Positions 50,653 through 60,167 of a DNA stretch of 64,000 nt are shown here, one piece after another. The first letter of the stretch is position 1. Every line of letters starts with the position of its first letter. Below the pieces are notes generated by a model, which worked only from the letters and a program-made list of their open reading frames with translations, did no database searches and was not told the origin of the DNA. The position numbers were made by a program, and so were the translations under genes. Source of the DNA: Epilithonimonas sp. JDS (GTDB lineage: Bacteria; Bacteroidota; Bacteroidia; Flavobacteriales; Weeksellaceae); contig NZ_JAJSAX010000002.1 of NCBI RefSeq assembly GCF_021261315.1, positions 496,001 through 560,000 of the forward strand, given 5' to 3'.

Positions 50653-52653
50653 TTATTTCTTGGTCAGCAAGGTTTCTTTCTTTGTCATTTTCATCTTTCC
50701 ATTTTTAAATCTTTCACTGGCAGTTTGGTAGTAAGAAATGGTTTCTGATACTAGATCCATATTTTTGGTTTTCATTTCGGACAGAGACTGATCATTCCCG
50801 GAAACACCGAATTGTTTCACTCTTTTTCTATCATCAATCTGTGTGAAAACATTTCTTTTCAGCATTCCCAAAGTTCTGTAATTTCCGAGGAAAGCCCGCT
50901 CATCACCAGGTTTTGTTTGATTGATGTCTTTTCCGTACAAACTAGTATCGTAATTCCATCCGAGATAACCGAACAATGTTGGCATCAAATCAATCTGAGA
51001 AGTCAGACGGTCAATTTTTTCCGGCTGATGTGGCAGATTGTAAATAATGGCAGGAATGTGATGATTTTTAATATTGATTTCCCATTTCCCAGCGCTGTTT
51101 GCACAATGATCAGCAACGATTACGAAAACCGTATTTTTGAACCAAGATCTCGTTTTGGCTTCAGCAAGGAATTTCCCCAAAGCATAATCGGTATATTTCA
51201 CAGCCGCATTTCTATTGCATGTGGGAAGATCAATCTTTCCGTTTGGAAAAGTATAAGGTTTGTGGTTGGAAGTTGTCATAACAAACTGGAAAAACGGCTT
51301 GTTTGCTTTGGCGTTTCTGTCAGCATATTTCATTGATTGTTTGTAAAGATCCTCATCACAAATTCCCCACGCATTTTCGAAACTGACTTCGTTATCCGCA
51401 ATCTGGAAACGTTTTGTTTTGATGTCATCTGAAAGCGCATTTCCTCTGTTTCTATCGACAATATCAAAACCTTGTCCACCGAAAAAATTGTTCATATTAT
51501 CAAAATAACCGTCGCCGCCATAAATGAAATATGGCTGATAATTTTTCTTTTTCAAAATGGTCGAAATCGAAAATAAATTCTGGTTATTTGGTCTTCGCAC
51601 AATGCTGTTTCCCGGTGTTGGCGGAACCGATAAAGTCAAAGCTTCCATTCCGCGAACCGTTCTCGTTCCTGTTGCATAAAGGTTTGTGAAGAAAATACTT
51701 TCGTTCGCAAGCTTGTCATAGTTTGGTGTGATGTTGTCTTTGTTACCAAATGCTTTTATGAATTCTCCGCTGAAACTTTCTATGGTTATTAAAATGATAT
51801 TTGGTTTTTGTTCGGTATTTCCTTTTGTCGTTCTGGAAATATCGTCCGTCGAATTGGAATCATAAGTTTGATTTTCCTGGAGAAGATCATTTTTCAAAAT
51901 TTTGTAAGCTTCTTTATCAGAGATTTTCGGGTAGAAAGTAGCATAATCCAATTCATTGGCTTTGAAAGCATTAAAGAAAGAAAAAACGCCATTCTTCCCT
52001 AATTCATTCACAACCAGATTGTCGGTAGATTCTGCCTGTTTGTTTTTCATTAATAATCCCAAAGCAACCGCCACAATGATAAGTGGAATTGCAAATCCTG
52101 AACGACTGGAAATTGATCTTTTATCAGAAAATGTATTTTTGAAAGCACTGATCTTTTTTAATGCAAAAAGTGTTATTAAAATCAATGAAATCAAAACCAC
52201 AAAAATCAAAGGAAGTGGATAAGACTGGTTGATATTTTCGACGACTTCATAAGTGTAAATCAAATAATCAACGGCAATAAAATTGAATCTCACGCCAAAC
52301 TCATCCCAAAATGGAATCTCCGCCAACAGACTGAAATAAATGATGATCAGAATTAAAACCAGATAAAAATAAGTGAAAACTTTATCGAATTTTGAACCGA
52401 TCCACTTTTTTGGAAATATCAGTAAATAAACAGCATACAACAGAAGAAATAATGATCCAACGGTCAAATCAAAAAAGAATCCCGTAAAAAAAGCCCGTGA
52501 AATCTGGAGAAAATTAAGATCCAAATCCTTTGACGACCAAATCAGAAAGGCAATCCTTACCAAAAATAAAAGAATTACATAAAGACTTAATATTGAGAAT
52601 AATACAGAAAATCTGCTTCTGAATAATTTTGCAAAGACTGCTTTTGGATTCAT
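50653..52653 (-). CDS. LTA-synthase-family sulfatase-fold membrane protein
   Basis: This 666-residue protein has about five N-terminal membrane helices (to about 215) and an extracytoplasmic alkaline-phosphatase/sulfatase domain: ILITIESFSGEF (metal Glu), the nucleophilic Thr in ATGTRTVRGMEALTLS, and FVIVADHCANS (metal Asp/His). In Gram-negatives, relatives transfer phosphoglycerol or phosphoethanolamine to glycans or lipid A. The ATG at 52653 (MNPKAVF) is preferred to the TTG eight codons upstream. A PAP2 gene follows, which may recycle the lipid product. Confidence 0.9.
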   Translation of the reverse strand: MNPKAVFAKLFRSRFSVLFSILSLYVILLFLVRIAFLIWSSKDLDLNFLQISRAFFTGFFFDLTVGSLFLLLYAVYLLIFPKKWIGSKFDKVFTYFYLVLILIIIYFSLLAEIPFWDEFGVRFNFIAVDYLIYTYEVVENINQSYPLPLIFVVLISLILITLFALKKISAFKNTFSDKRSISSRSGFAIPLIIVAVALGLLMKNKQAESTDNLVVNELGKNGVFSFFNAFKANELDYATFYPKISDKEAYKILKNDLLQENQTYDSNSTDDISRTTKGNTEQKPNIILITIESFSGEFIKAFGNKDNITPNYDKLANESIFFTNLYATGTRTVRGMEALTLSVPPTPGNSIVRRPNNQNLFSISTILKKKNYQPYFIYGGDGYFDNMNNFFGGQGFDIVDRNRGNALSDDIKTKRFQIADNEVSFENAWGICDEDLYKQSMKYADRNAKANKPFFQFVMTTSNHKPYTFPNGKIDLPTCNRNAAVKYTDYALGKFLAEAKTRSWFKNTVFVIVADHCANSAGKWEINIKNHHIPAIIYNLPHQPEKIDRLTSQIDLMPTLFGYLGWNYDTSLYGKDINQTKPGDERAFLGNYRTLGMLKRNVFTQIDDRKRVKQFGVSGNDQSLSEMKTKNMDLVSETISYYQTASERFKNGKMKMTKKETLLTKK

Positions 52654-52709
52654 AATGACACGTTGTTGAACGTGCAAAGTAAAAACCCAATTTAGAAGAA
52701 ATTTTGAAT

Positions 52710-53996
52710 TTAAAGATCTATGGAAAACAGGTGAAGATTATTTTCAAACCGGTAATTAATCTTCCAATTCTGAAGAATGCAAATTTGTTTGATAATCGCT
52801 AATCCCAATCCGCTTCCACGATTGTCTGCTGACAGCTTTGAAAATCTTTTAAATAGCAGATCTTCATTCAGTTTTTCTGTTCCGGAATTGGAAACTTCAA
52901 ATACTAAATTGGTCAGTCTGATATTAATCAAACCATTGGAAGAAGTGTGACGAATGGCGTTCAGAATTAAATTATTAATCAGAACTTCCATCAGACTGCT
53001 ATTTCCTTTGACTTCAACATTAGATAAAATTTCTGACTTTACCGTAATATTTTTCTGCTGAAAATGTTCCCGTAAAACTCCAATGGATTGATTCAATAAT
53101 TCATCAAACCGAATCAATTCAGAATTATCAAACTGGCTGTTATCAATTTTCGCCAAAAGCAAAAGATTCCTGTTGATCCTGGAACTTCTGGTCAAAGCCT
53201 TGTTCATTTCTTCCGCAATCTGATATTGTTTTTCGGTCAGATCTTGATTTTGCAAAAGAATATCCAGTTTATTTTTCAGAATTGCCAAAGGCGTTTGCAG
53301 TTCGTGGGAAGCATTTTCCGTGAATTCTTTCTGAGTCTTATAAACGGAAATATTCTGGTCTATCAATTTACTTAAAGATTGATTGAGTTCATAAAATTCC
53401 GTAATATCAGTTTCATCAAATTCAATCTCAGTCTGCTGATTCAGATTGAATGTTTTGAGTTGATCTAATGTTTTTCGGAATGGTTTCCAGACGGATTTTG
53501 ACAATCTTCTGTTCAGAAACAACAAGCCTCCAACAATCAAAATGAAAAGAAAAACTGTAGTCGCTGAGATGAAAAAGATGGTTTCCTGAGATTCCTCGAT
53601 ATTGGTTTCGATACTAAAACGAAATGGTTGTTTGTTAAGATAAATAATTTTGGAAAGTCCCCGAAACCGGTCTATCTCTTCAAAATGGAGAAAGTCGTGC
53701 GGTTTTTCTACGATGAAAATGCTGTCTTTGAGGTTGTCATTTCCTTTCACACTTTGGATATTCGTACTTGGCTGCAGTTCATTCCAAAACTCGATCGTTT
53801 CCAACAGATTTTGGTCTGATAATTTTAAACTGTTAAGCTGAGAAGACGTTTTCTCTGCTACAATTTCGTTATGTTCATCCAGCTCGTGTTTCCAGATCGC
53901 ATCCACCACAAAATAATACACAGGAACGCTGATGACCAGGATAATGAGGACATAAATGATAAAAGGTTTGGTGGTTTTGCTAAGTAATGGTTTCAA
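52710..53996 (-). CDS. Sensor histidine kinase (OmpR-type partner)
   Basis: The 428-residue kinase has a TM helix at the N-terminus (about 11-32), a periplasmic sensor (to about 145), a second helix (about 145-160), a HAMP-like region, the H box FTENASHELQTPLAILKNKLD with the phosphorylated His, N box VLINNLILNAIRHT, and G2 box NRGSGLGLAIIKQI. The start is TTG at 53996, fixed by the first helix. The response regulator gene ends 10 bases before it; both are co-transcribed. The signal is not predictable. Confidence 0.92.
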   Translation of the reverse strand: MKPLLSKTTKPFIIYVLIILVISVPVYYFVVDAIWKHELDEHNEIVAEKTSSQLNSLKLSDQNLLETIEFWNELQPSTNIQSVKGNDNLKDSIFIVEKPHDFLHFEEIDRFRGLSKIIYLNKQPFRFSIETNIEESQETIFFISATTVFLFILIVGGLLFLNRRLSKSVWKPFRKTLDQLKTFNLNQQTEIEFDETDITEFYELNQSLSKLIDQNISVYKTQKEFTENASHELQTPLAILKNKLDILLQNQDLTEKQYQIAEEMNKALTRSSRINRNLLLLAKIDNSQFDNSELIRFDELLNQSIGVLREHFQQKNITVKSEILSNVEVKGNSSLMEVLINNLILNAIRHTSSNGLINIRLTNLVFEVSNSGTEKLNEDLLFKRFSKLSADNRGSGLGLAIIKQICILQNWKINYRFENNLHLFSIDL

Positions 53997-54006
53997 CGGA
54001 ATAAAT

Positions 54007-54684
54007 TTATGAAATTTCCCACTTGTAGCCAGTGCCGTAAACTGTTTTCAAATAATGATCACAACCGGCATCGTAAAGTTTCTTTTTAAGGTTTTTTACA
54101 TGTGCATACACAAAATCGTGGTTATCCAGCATATCAGCAAAATCACCGGAAAGATGTTCTGCTAAAGTACTTTTCGAAATCACTTTGTTTTTGTTGCCAA
54201 TAAAATAAATCAGAAGATCAAATTCCTTTTTTGTCAGAGAAATAATCTCATTATTTATGGAAACAGATTTTGAAAGAAGATCAATCTGCAATTCATTCTG
54301 CTTTACAACATTTGAGTTATTGAACTGCTTTCGCCGGATAATTGAGTAGATTCTTGCCATCAATTCTGACAAATGAAAAGGCTTTGTGAGATAATCATCC
54401 GCGCCCAATTGCAAACCTTTTATCTTATCATCCAGTGCATTTTTTGCAGAAATTATGATGACGCCGTCCTGTTTGTTTTGAGATTTCAGTTCCTCTAAAA
54501 TTTTGAGTCCGTTGCCATCCGGAAGCATAATATCGAGAAGAATGCAGTCGTACTGAAACATCTCAATCTTATGAATGGCTTCGGCAAAAGTAGAGGCAAA
54601 CTCACACAAGTAGTTTTCTTCTGAAAGATATTCCGCAATGCTTTTCGCCAGTTCTGTTTCGTCCTCAATGATTAGAATTTTCAT
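54007..54684 (-). CDS. OmpR/PhoB-family response regulator
   Basis: The 225-residue protein has a receiver domain (acidic pair Glu7-Asp8, phosphoacceptor Asp in DCILLDIMLPDG near 51, switch Ser in VIISAKNAL, Lys in YLTKPFHL) and a winged helix-turn-helix (about 130-225) with DFVYAHVKNLKKKLYDAG and the terminal hairpin TVYGTGYKWEIS. It is the partner of the histidine kinase encoded directly downstream and should control transcription once phosphorylated. Confidence 0.95.
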   Translation of the reverse strand: MKILIIEDETELAKSIAEYLSEENYLCEFASTFAEAIHKIEMFQYDCILLDIMLPDGNGLKILEELKSQNKQDGVIIISAKNALDDKIKGLQLGADDYLTKPFHLSELMARIYSIIRRKQFNNSNVVKQNELQIDLLSKSVSINNEIISLTKKEFDLLIYFIGNKNKVISKSTLAEHLSGDFADMLDNHDFVYAHVKNLKKKLYDAGCDHYLKTVYGTGYKWEIS

Positions 54685-54744
54685 CAGTTTAAATTATTCA
54701 GCCAATGTACAGTTTGAATTTAGAAGAAATTTTGAATGAAGATA

Positions 54745-54778
54745 AAATAAAAAATCCTTACAAAATAATTGTAAGGAT
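54745..54778 (-). terminator. Terminator downstream of tRNA-Ala
   Basis: ATCCTTACAA and TTGTAAGGAT form a perfect 10-bp stem with a T-rich tail on the minus strand. Confidence 0.75.
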
Positions 54779-54782
54779 AAAG

Positions 54783-54856
54783 TGGAGAATACGGGGATCG
54801 AACCCGTCACCTTTAGACTGCCAGTCTAACGCTCTAGCCAGATGAGCTAATTCCCC
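54783..54856 (-). tRNA. tRNA-Ala (anticodon GGC)
   Basis: The minus strand forms a cloverleaf: acceptor GGGGAAT with ATTCTCC including the G3-U70 pair that identifies tRNA-Ala, anticodon stem TTAGA/TCTAA with loop CTGGCAG (anticodon GGC), and T arm ACGGG/CCCGT. The 3' CCA is not encoded. Confidence 0.96.
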
Positions 54857-54914
54857 TTTTGTTGTGCAATGATAATGATTTTGCAGATTACACACAAAAT
54901 TAAATTCAAATTAA

Positions 54915-54953
54915 TCATAAAAAATCGGGCTCAAATAAATTTGAACCCGATTT
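54915..54953 (-). terminator. Terminator of the DUF2007 gene
   Basis: On the minus strand AAATCGGGTTCAAA pairs with TTTGAGCCCGATTT (one G-U pair) and runs into Ts. Confidence 0.85.
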
Positions 54954-54983
54954 CTGTAAAACGTAAAATTTAAAAATATGAAA

Positions 54984-55211
54984 TCAATTTTGATTTGATT
55001 TTAAATACTCATCGATGATCTCGAACGCCTTTTTTTCGTCTCTAAGATCAACTTTAATAAAGGTGTTGGTTGCAGTGGGAGTCGAAAGAAAACTAAGATA
55101 AGAGTTTTCAACATCACATTTAATTCCTGCATCTTCCAGCTTAGACTTCATCAGCTGGATCTCCTGTGGGCTGCTGCTTTCGTAAACAGAAACTCTGGTT
55201 GTTGCATCCAT
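54984..55211 (-). CDS. DUF2007-family small protein
   Basis: The 75-residue protein shows the DUF2007 pattern: RVSVYESSSPQEIQLMKSKLEDAGIKCDVEN, a beta-alpha-beta unit, then IKVDLRDEKKAFEIIDEYL. It is related to the GlnB-like fold and thought to be a small regulatory or binding protein; function is unknown. It is a single gene between tRNA-Ala and lat with its own terminator. Confidence 0.88.
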   Translation of the reverse strand: MDATTRVSVYESSSPQEIQLMKSKLEDAGIKCDVENSYLSFLSTPTATNTFIKVDLRDEKKAFEIIDEYLKSNQN

Positions 55212-55276
55212 AATTCAGATTTTGATTTTATTAAGGATAAGCAATTTATAAAAAAAATATCAAAATCAAAAATTCT

Positions 55277-56599
55277 TTATATTAAATTCTCAAATATTGA
55301 ATTAATTTTATCTAAAACAATCTGAATTTCCTCTTTCGTTACATTAAGATGTGGACGAAATCTGATGGACTGATCACCGCAGGTCAACACGATGATTCCT
55401 TCGTCATAAAGCTTCTCTCTAAGCCAATTTCTGGTGTCGTGGTATTTCAGATCAAAAGCACACATCAAACCTTTTCCTCTTGATGCAAAGATCTGTTCTG
55501 GGAATTTTTGTTCTAATTTTAATAAGCCTTCTAATAGAAATTCTCCTACAACTTTGGAATTCTCTACCAGATTTTCATTCTCTATAATTTCCAAAACCAA
55601 TTGAAAACGAAGCATATCGATAAAGTTTCCTCCAAACGTAGAATTGATCCTGGAACTTTCCACGAAGACGTGATGCTCAACTTCGTCCAGTTTTTCTTTG
55701 TTCGCCAAGATTCCGCAAACCTGTGTTTTCTTACCAAAAGAGATCACATCGGGAATGATTCCCAGATCTTCGTAAGCCCACATTTTTCCCGTCATTCCTA
55801 TTCCGGTTTGAACTTCGTCGAGGATCAGAAGGATTTCGTTTTCGTCACAAATTCTTCTAAGTTCAGCGAAGAACTCATTTCGGAAATGATTATCACCGCC
55901 TTCCGCCTGGATCGGCTCAATAATGATACAAGCCACCTCATCCGGATTTGCCAAAATCGCTTCCTGGATATTGAGCAAGGCCATTTGTTCGTGCTTGATG
56001 GTTTCCTCTAGATTTTCTTCCGTGATCGGGAAATTCAGTTTTGGATTGGTGATTCTAGGCCACTCGAATTTTGGGAAATATTGATGTTTCCTTGGGTCCG
56101 AAGTATTTGTCAATGACAATGTGTAACCACTTCTGCCGTGGAAAGACTGTTTGAAATGAATGACCAAAATTGCTTCCTTGTCAATATCTTTTTGCCAGTT
56201 CTTTCTGGTTTTCCAGTCAAAAGCGGTTTTCAAAGCGTTTTCAACAGCCAAAGCGCCACCTTCCACGAAAAAGCAATACGGTAACTCTTTAGGAATCGCC
56301 ACTCTCGAGAAAACGTCCATAAAATCTGCATATTCCTGAAGATAAACGTCACTCAAAGTTGGTTTGTAAATTGCCATTTTTCCCAACCAATTGGCTTTTT
56401 CCAAAATGTAAGGATGATTGTAACCAACGGAAGCCGACGCAAACATCGAGAACATATCAAGATATTCTTTGCCTGTCAATCGATCCACAATGTAGGAACC
56501 GTGGGACTTTTCGAAATCCATTACAAAATCGAAACCGTCTGCAAGGATGTGTTTGCCTAGGGTTTCTTTTACTTTATTTTCGTGTACAAGTGTGTTCAT
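55277..56599 (-). CDS. lat: L-lysine 6-transaminase
   Basis: This 440-residue class III PLP aminotransferase moves the epsilon-amino group of lysine to 2-oxoglutarate, giving 2-aminoadipate 6-semialdehyde. Family-specific blocks include the start HILADGFDFVMDFEKSHGSYIVDRLTG, CFFVEGGALAVENALKTAFDWKTRKN (PLP phosphate site) and DEVQTGIGMTGKMW. The PLP Lys is in SFGKKTQVCG, a variant typical of this enzyme rather than of ornithine transaminases. The aldehyde dehydrogenase gene 87 bases upstream completes the route to 2-aminoadipate. Length is as in the Flavobacterium enzyme. Confidence 0.93.
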   Translation of the reverse strand: MNTLVHENKVKETLGKHILADGFDFVMDFEKSHGSYIVDRLTGKEYLDMFSMFASASVGYNHPYILEKANWLGKMAIYKPTLSDVYLQEYADFMDVFSRVAIPKELPYCFFVEGGALAVENALKTAFDWKTRKNWQKDIDKEAILVIHFKQSFHGRSGYTLSLTNTSDPRKHQYFPKFEWPRITNPKLNFPITEENLEETIKHEQMALLNIQEAILANPDEVACIIIEPIQAEGGDNHFRNEFFAELRRICDENEILLILDEVQTGIGMTGKMWAYEDLGIIPDVISFGKKTQVCGILANKEKLDEVEHHVFVESSRINSTFGGNFIDMLRFQLVLEIIENENLVENSKVVGEFLLEGLLKLEQKFPEQIFASRGKGLMCAFDLKYHDTRNWLREKLYDEGIIVLTCGDQSIRFRPHLNVTKEEIQIVLDKINSIFENLI

Positions 56600-56686
56600 T
56601 TTTATAAGTGATAAATGGTGATTGATAAATGATAAATGCAGAATTTTAAAAAACTTCCTTCATCTGACTTTCAGCTTCCGACTTTA

Positions 56687-58228
56687 TTAATCTAAATCGA
56701 ATTTGATTCCCTGAGCCAATGGCAAACTGGTCGTATAATTGATTGTATTGGTTTGTCTTCTCATATAATATTTCCAAACATCGGAACCGGATTCTCTTCC
56801 GCCTCCAGTTTCCTTTTCGCCTCCGAAAGCGCCACCGATCTCTGCTCCGGAAGTTCCGATATTCACGTTTGCGATGCCACAATCCGAACCGCCGTTTGAA
56901 AGGAACAATTCTGCCTCTCTCAGGTTTTGCGTCATAATTGCAGAACTCAAACCTTGTGGAACATCATTTTGAATTGCAATCGCCTCGTCCAAAGTTTTAT
57001 ATTTGATCAAATAAAGAATTGGTGCGAAAGTCTCGTGCTGAACGATCTCGTAGCTGTTCTCAACCTCAGCAATGCAAGGTTTTACGTAACAGCCGGAAGT
57101 ATAATCTTCACCTTCCAAAATACCACCTTCAACCACGAATTTCCCGCCTTCCGCTTCACATTTTTCGATGGAATCTTGATATTGTTTTACCGCCGATTTG
57201 TCAATCAAAGGACCAACGTGGTTGGATTCGTCCAACGGATTTCCGATTTTCAATTGTCCGTATGCTTTTACCAAACGGTCTCTCACTTCGTCATAAACAG
57301 ATTCGTGGATGATGAGACGTCTTGTGGAAGTACATCTTTGTCCAGCCGTTCCGACTGCGCCGAAAACCGCGCCGATGATACTCATATTGATGTCGGCATT
57401 TTCTGTGATAATGATGGCATTATTTCCACCCAATTCCAGAATTGATTTTCCGAAACGTTTGGCCACATTTTGCCCAACGATTCTTCCAACTTTGGTAGAA
57501 CCTGTGAAAGAAACCAACGAAATTCTTTTGTCATTAACCAAAGTATCGCCAATCTCGTGATCCGCGATCACCAAACTTGAAATTCCTTCCGGAAGTCCAT
57601 TTTCTTTGGCTACTTCAGCAAAGATATTTTGACAAGCGATTGCACAAAGTGGTGTTTTTTCTGATGGTTTCCAAACGACAACGTTTCCGCAGATCCAAGC
57701 TAATGACGCGTTCCAAGCCCAAACAGCCACCGGAAAGTTGAAAGCTGAGATCACGCCGACAATTCCAAGCGGATGATATTGCTCGTACATTCTGTGACCT
57801 GGTCTTTCGGAATGCATCGTGTAGCCGTGAAGTTGACGCGACAATCCGACTGCAAAGTCACAGATATCGATCATTTCCTGAACTTCACCAAGACCTTCCT
57901 GCAGGGATTTTCCCATTTCGTATGAAACAAGTTTTCCCAAGTCGTCTTTATATTCTCTCAATTTATTTCCGAATTGACGAACCAGATCACCACGTTTTGG
58001 AGAAGGAATTTGTCTGAATTCTTTGTAAGCTTCTTGTGCTATTGACAACACTTTTTCGTAGTCATTGGCGTCTGAAGTTCTGATTGAAGCGATTAATTTT
58101 CCATCAACCGGAGAATTGCTCTCTATATTTTTTCCGGATGAGAAAAATTCCAATCCTGTGGAGGTTCCGTTGTTTTCGGTGGAGATTCCTAGTTTTTTTA
58201 GGTTTTCTGATATTGAAATAGAGGACAT
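56687..58228 (-). CDS. Aldehyde dehydrogenase (ALDH7-like), probably 2-aminoadipate-semialdehyde dehydrogenase
   Basis: This 513-residue enzyme shows the NAD fold with [20 protein letters not shown], catalytic Glu in [11 protein letters not shown], and the nucleophilic Cys in [38 protein letters not shown] near the end is the ALDH7/antiquitin pattern. Gene order (dehydrogenase then lat on the same strand) supports conversion of the lysine-derived semialdehyde to 2-aminoadipate. A TetR-type palindrome lies 61 bases before the ATG and might control the pair. Confidence 0.92.
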   Translation of the reverse strand: MSSISISENLKKLGISTENNGTSTGLEFFSSGKNIESNSPVDGKLIASIRTSDANDYEKVLSIAQEAYKEFRQIPSPKRGDLVRQFGNKLREYKDDLGKLVSYEMGKSLQEGLGEVQEMIDICDFAVGLSRQLHGYTMHSERPGHRMYEQYHPLGIVGVISAFNFPVAVWAWNASLAWICGNVVVWKPSEKTPLCAIACQNIFAEVAKENGLPEGISSLVIADHEIGDTLVNDKRISLVSFTGSTKVGRIVGQNVAKRFGKSILELGGNNAIIITENADINMSIIGAVFGAVGTAGQRCTSTRRLIIHESVYDEVRDRLVKAYGQLKIGNPLDESNHVGPLIDKSAVKQYQDSIEKCEAEGGKFVVEGGILEGEDYTSGCYVKPCIAEVENSYEIVQHETFAPILYLIKYKTLDEAIAIQNDVPQGLSSAIMTQNLREAELFLSNGGSDCGIANVNIGTSGAEIGGAFGGEKETGGGRESGSDVWKYYMRRQTNTINYTTSLPLAQGIKFDLD

Positions 58229-58288
58229 AAAGTTTTTTATTTTGAAGTCTCTAAAGATAAAAAGATATTTTGACCAACAAAATTTAAA

Positions 58289-58304
58289 ACTAACAATCGT
58301 TAGT
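58289..58304. promoter_or_regulatory. Palindrome ACTAAC-AATC-GTTAGT, possible TetR-type operator
   Basis: Six-base arms around a 4-base centre; its 12-base core TAACAATCGTTA differs at two positions from the core of the site at 8141. It lies between the divergent aldehyde dehydrogenase and small membrane protein genes. Confidence 0.4.
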
Positions 58305-58430
58305 AAATTTAAAAAAATGTTTGCCTGAGAAGACTTTGTAAATAAAAAATTATAATATTTTTAGATTGTTAAAGTTATTTTGAACGAATCTAAATTGGAT
58401 ATTTTTTCTTAATTTTGAAAAAAATAAAAA

Positions 58431-58613
58431 ATGGAAGAGCATATTCAGACGGAGGAGAAAAAATTGCCCAAATGGAAAATCTTACTGAAAAAGTTTGGAA
58501 TCGGCGGCATCATTTTCTTCACTGTAAAAGGAATCATCACTTCTACCCTCATCTATTTTCTTGGTAAAAATTTCTGGGTCATCATCCGCGATTATTTTGC
58601 CAATCTGTTTTAA
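58431..58613 (+). CDS. Small single-pass membrane protein
   Basis: The 60-residue protein has a Lys/Glu-rich start (MEEHIQTEEKKLPKWKILLKK), then a hydrophobic stretch (about 23-50, GIGGIIFFTVKGIITSTLIYFLG) probably forming one or two helices. No family is certain, although alanyl-tRNA-like short membrane proteins of this look are frequent in flavobacteria. Its stop codon abuts the stop of the convergent DoxX gene (TAATTA), leaving no space for a terminator. Confidence 0.65.
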   Translation: MEEHIQTEEKKLPKWKILLKKFGIGGIIFFTVKGIITSTLIYFLGKNFWVIIRDYFANLF

Positions 58614-59039
58614 TTAGTAAAGCGCTTCTTTCTTAGAAAATAGCCAATCCAAGGAAAACTTGCCTGAACCTAAAACAAAGATCGTCAGGTAAAAGAAAAA
58701 ATACACCAAACTCAATTCTTTGGTTGCGTACGGATCTGAGCCGTGAACTACAAAAAAGGCGATCAACATTGTGACCATCAAAGGAATGGTGGCAAATCTT
58801 GTGAGAAATCCAAGCATGATGAAAACGGAACATAAGAATTCCGCAAAAACAACAAGCACCAGAGAAATCGCTGATCCCAGTCCAAGGAAATTCATAAATT
58901 CTATCTTGTCATTCGCAATCAACTTATCCAATTTTGGCAAACCGTGCGTCAACATTGATATTCCTACAAATAATCGTATCACTAATATCAATCCGTTTAA
59001 AACCGTATCATTAACTTTAGATGAATTAAAATTTCTCAT
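58614..59039 (-). CDS. DoxX-family membrane protein
   Basis: The 141-residue protein has four membrane helices with the DoxX pattern: LNGLILVIRLFVGISMLTHGLPKLDKL, ISLVLVVFAEFLCSVFIMLGFLTRFATIPLMVTM and the last helix LVYFFFYLTIFVLGSGKFSLD. Relatives act with thiosulfate:quinone oxidoreductases or remain uncharacterised. The ATG at 59039 (MRNFNSS) is preferred to a TTG four codons upstream. A TAnnTTTG box lies 20 bases before it. Confidence 0.88.
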   Translation of the reverse strand: MRNFNSSKVNDTVLNGLILVIRLFVGISMLTHGLPKLDKLIANDKIEFMNFLGLGSAISLVLVVFAEFLCSVFIMLGFLTRFATIPLMVTMLIAFFVVHGSDPYATKELSLVYFFFYLTIFVLGSGKFSLDWLFSKKEALY

Positions 59040-59058
59040 TTCCAGAATCAATTTCTAC

Positions 59059-59066
59059 CAAAGCTA
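59059..59066 (-). promoter_or_regulatory. -7 promoter box for the DoxX gene
   Basis: On the minus strand TAGCTTTG matches TAnnTTTG, 20 bases before the ATG and overlapping the end of the era terminator. Confidence 0.5.
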
Positions 59067-59096
59067 ACAAAAAAATCCTTTATAGAAAAGGATTTT
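59067..59096 (-). terminator. Terminator of era
   Basis: AAAATCCTTT and AAAGGATTTT form a 10-bp stem; the minus strand has a T run after it. It starts 8 bases after the era stop. Confidence 0.85.
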
Positions 59097-59104
59097 AGAG
59101 GTTT

Positions 59105-59980
59105 TTAACGGTAGCCAAAGTTTTTGAGATCTCTGTCATTTTTTCGCCAGTCTTTTTTGACTTTTACGAAAAGGCTGAGATGTATTTTTTTACCAAAGAA
59201 TTTTTCCAGATCGATACGCGCTTCTGTACCCACTTTTTTGATCATTTCGCCTTTGTGACCAATGATGATTCCTTTTTGTGTATCACGTTCTACATAAATT
59301 ATGGAATCAATAACAATTGCGCCCTCTTTCTCCTTAAACTGCTCCGTCACCACTTCTACAGCGTAAGGAATCTCTTTCTCATAATTCAACAAAATCTTCT
59401 CACGAATTGCTTCGTTAACGAAGAAACGTTCTGGTCTGTCCGTGTACATTTCCTTGTCGTAGTAAGGTGGATTTTCCGGCAGCATATCTTTCAGTTTCGG
59501 TAGAATGATGTCTGTGTTGAAAGAGTTTAAAGCAGAAATTGGAAGAATCTCGGCTTTTGGTATTTTCTCGTGCCAGTCGGTCGCTATTTTCTCCAGCGTT
59601 TCCTGATTGGTCTGATCGATTTTATTTAATAACAATAAAACAGGAACTGGAATTTTGTTCAATTTATCAATCAAAAATTCTGATTGTTCCGCTTTGTCCG
59701 TCACATCGACAATGAAAAGAAAAACATCTGCATCCTGCAAAGAATCTTTCACAACGTCCATCATTTTTTCCTGCAAACCATATTTCGGGTCCATAACGCC
59801 TGGTGTATCAGAAAAAACGATTTGAAGATCATCTTCATTATAGATCCCGAAAATCCTGTGTCTTGTGGTTTGTGCTTTTTGGGTTACAATTGCCAACTTC
59901 TCTCCCATCAATTGATTGAGAAGGGTTGATTTTCCGGCGTTTGGTTTCCCAACGATGTTTACGAATCCTGCTTTGTGCAT
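59105..59980 (-). CDS. era: GTPase Era
   Basis: Era helps 16S rRNA maturation and 30S assembly. The 291-residue protein has the G1 loop VGKPNAGKSTLL (about 10-21), G3 in FSDTPGVMDP, G4 LLLNKIDQ, G5 ISALN, and a C-terminal KH domain with GIIIGHKGEMIKKVGTEAR. Length is typical. The gene stands alone with a promoter box upstream. Confidence 0.97.
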   Translation of the reverse strand: MHKAGFVNIVGKPNAGKSTLLNQLMGEKLAIVTQKAQTTRHRIFGIYNEDDLQIVFSDTPGVMDPKYGLQEKMMDVVKDSLQDADVFLFIVDVTDKAEQSEFLIDKLNKIPVPVLLLLNKIDQTNQETLEKIATDWHEKIPKAEILPISALNSFNTDIILPKLKDMLPENPPYYDKEMYTDRPERFFVNEAIREKILLNYEKEIPYAVEVVTEQFKEKEGAIVIDSIIYVERDTQKGIIIGHKGEMIKKVGTEARIDLEKFFGKKIHLSLFVKVKKDWRKNDRDLKNFGYR

Positions 59981-60050
59981 TAACTTGAATTAAAAATTAA
60001 AAATCAAATGACTAAAATTCATTAATCATTCAACTGTTAGAAATGATTTG

Positions 60051-60058
60051 CAAAGTTA
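60051..60058 (-). promoter_or_regulatory. -7 promoter box for era
   Basis: On the minus strand TAACTTTG matches TAnnTTTG, 71 bases before the ATG. Confidence 0.45.
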
Positions 60059-60167
60059 CGGAATTTTTGAGGTAAGATTTTTAAAATCGCAATATTTAAT
60101 CTACCAGCAAGTTATAGTATTTCTAAAAATTTATTTTTAACTTTATGGTCAAATAAACTTATATCTT

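Noticed and set aside
56601-56640. Tandem GATAAATG-like repeats between lat and the aldehyde dehydrogenase gene
   Set aside because: The units are short and irregular, similar to other AT-rich spacers (also 5484-5510); I cannot separate them from chance.
56927-57445. 172-codon frame antisense to the aldehyde dehydrogenase
   Set aside because: The sense strand has full ALDH motifs; the shadow has none.
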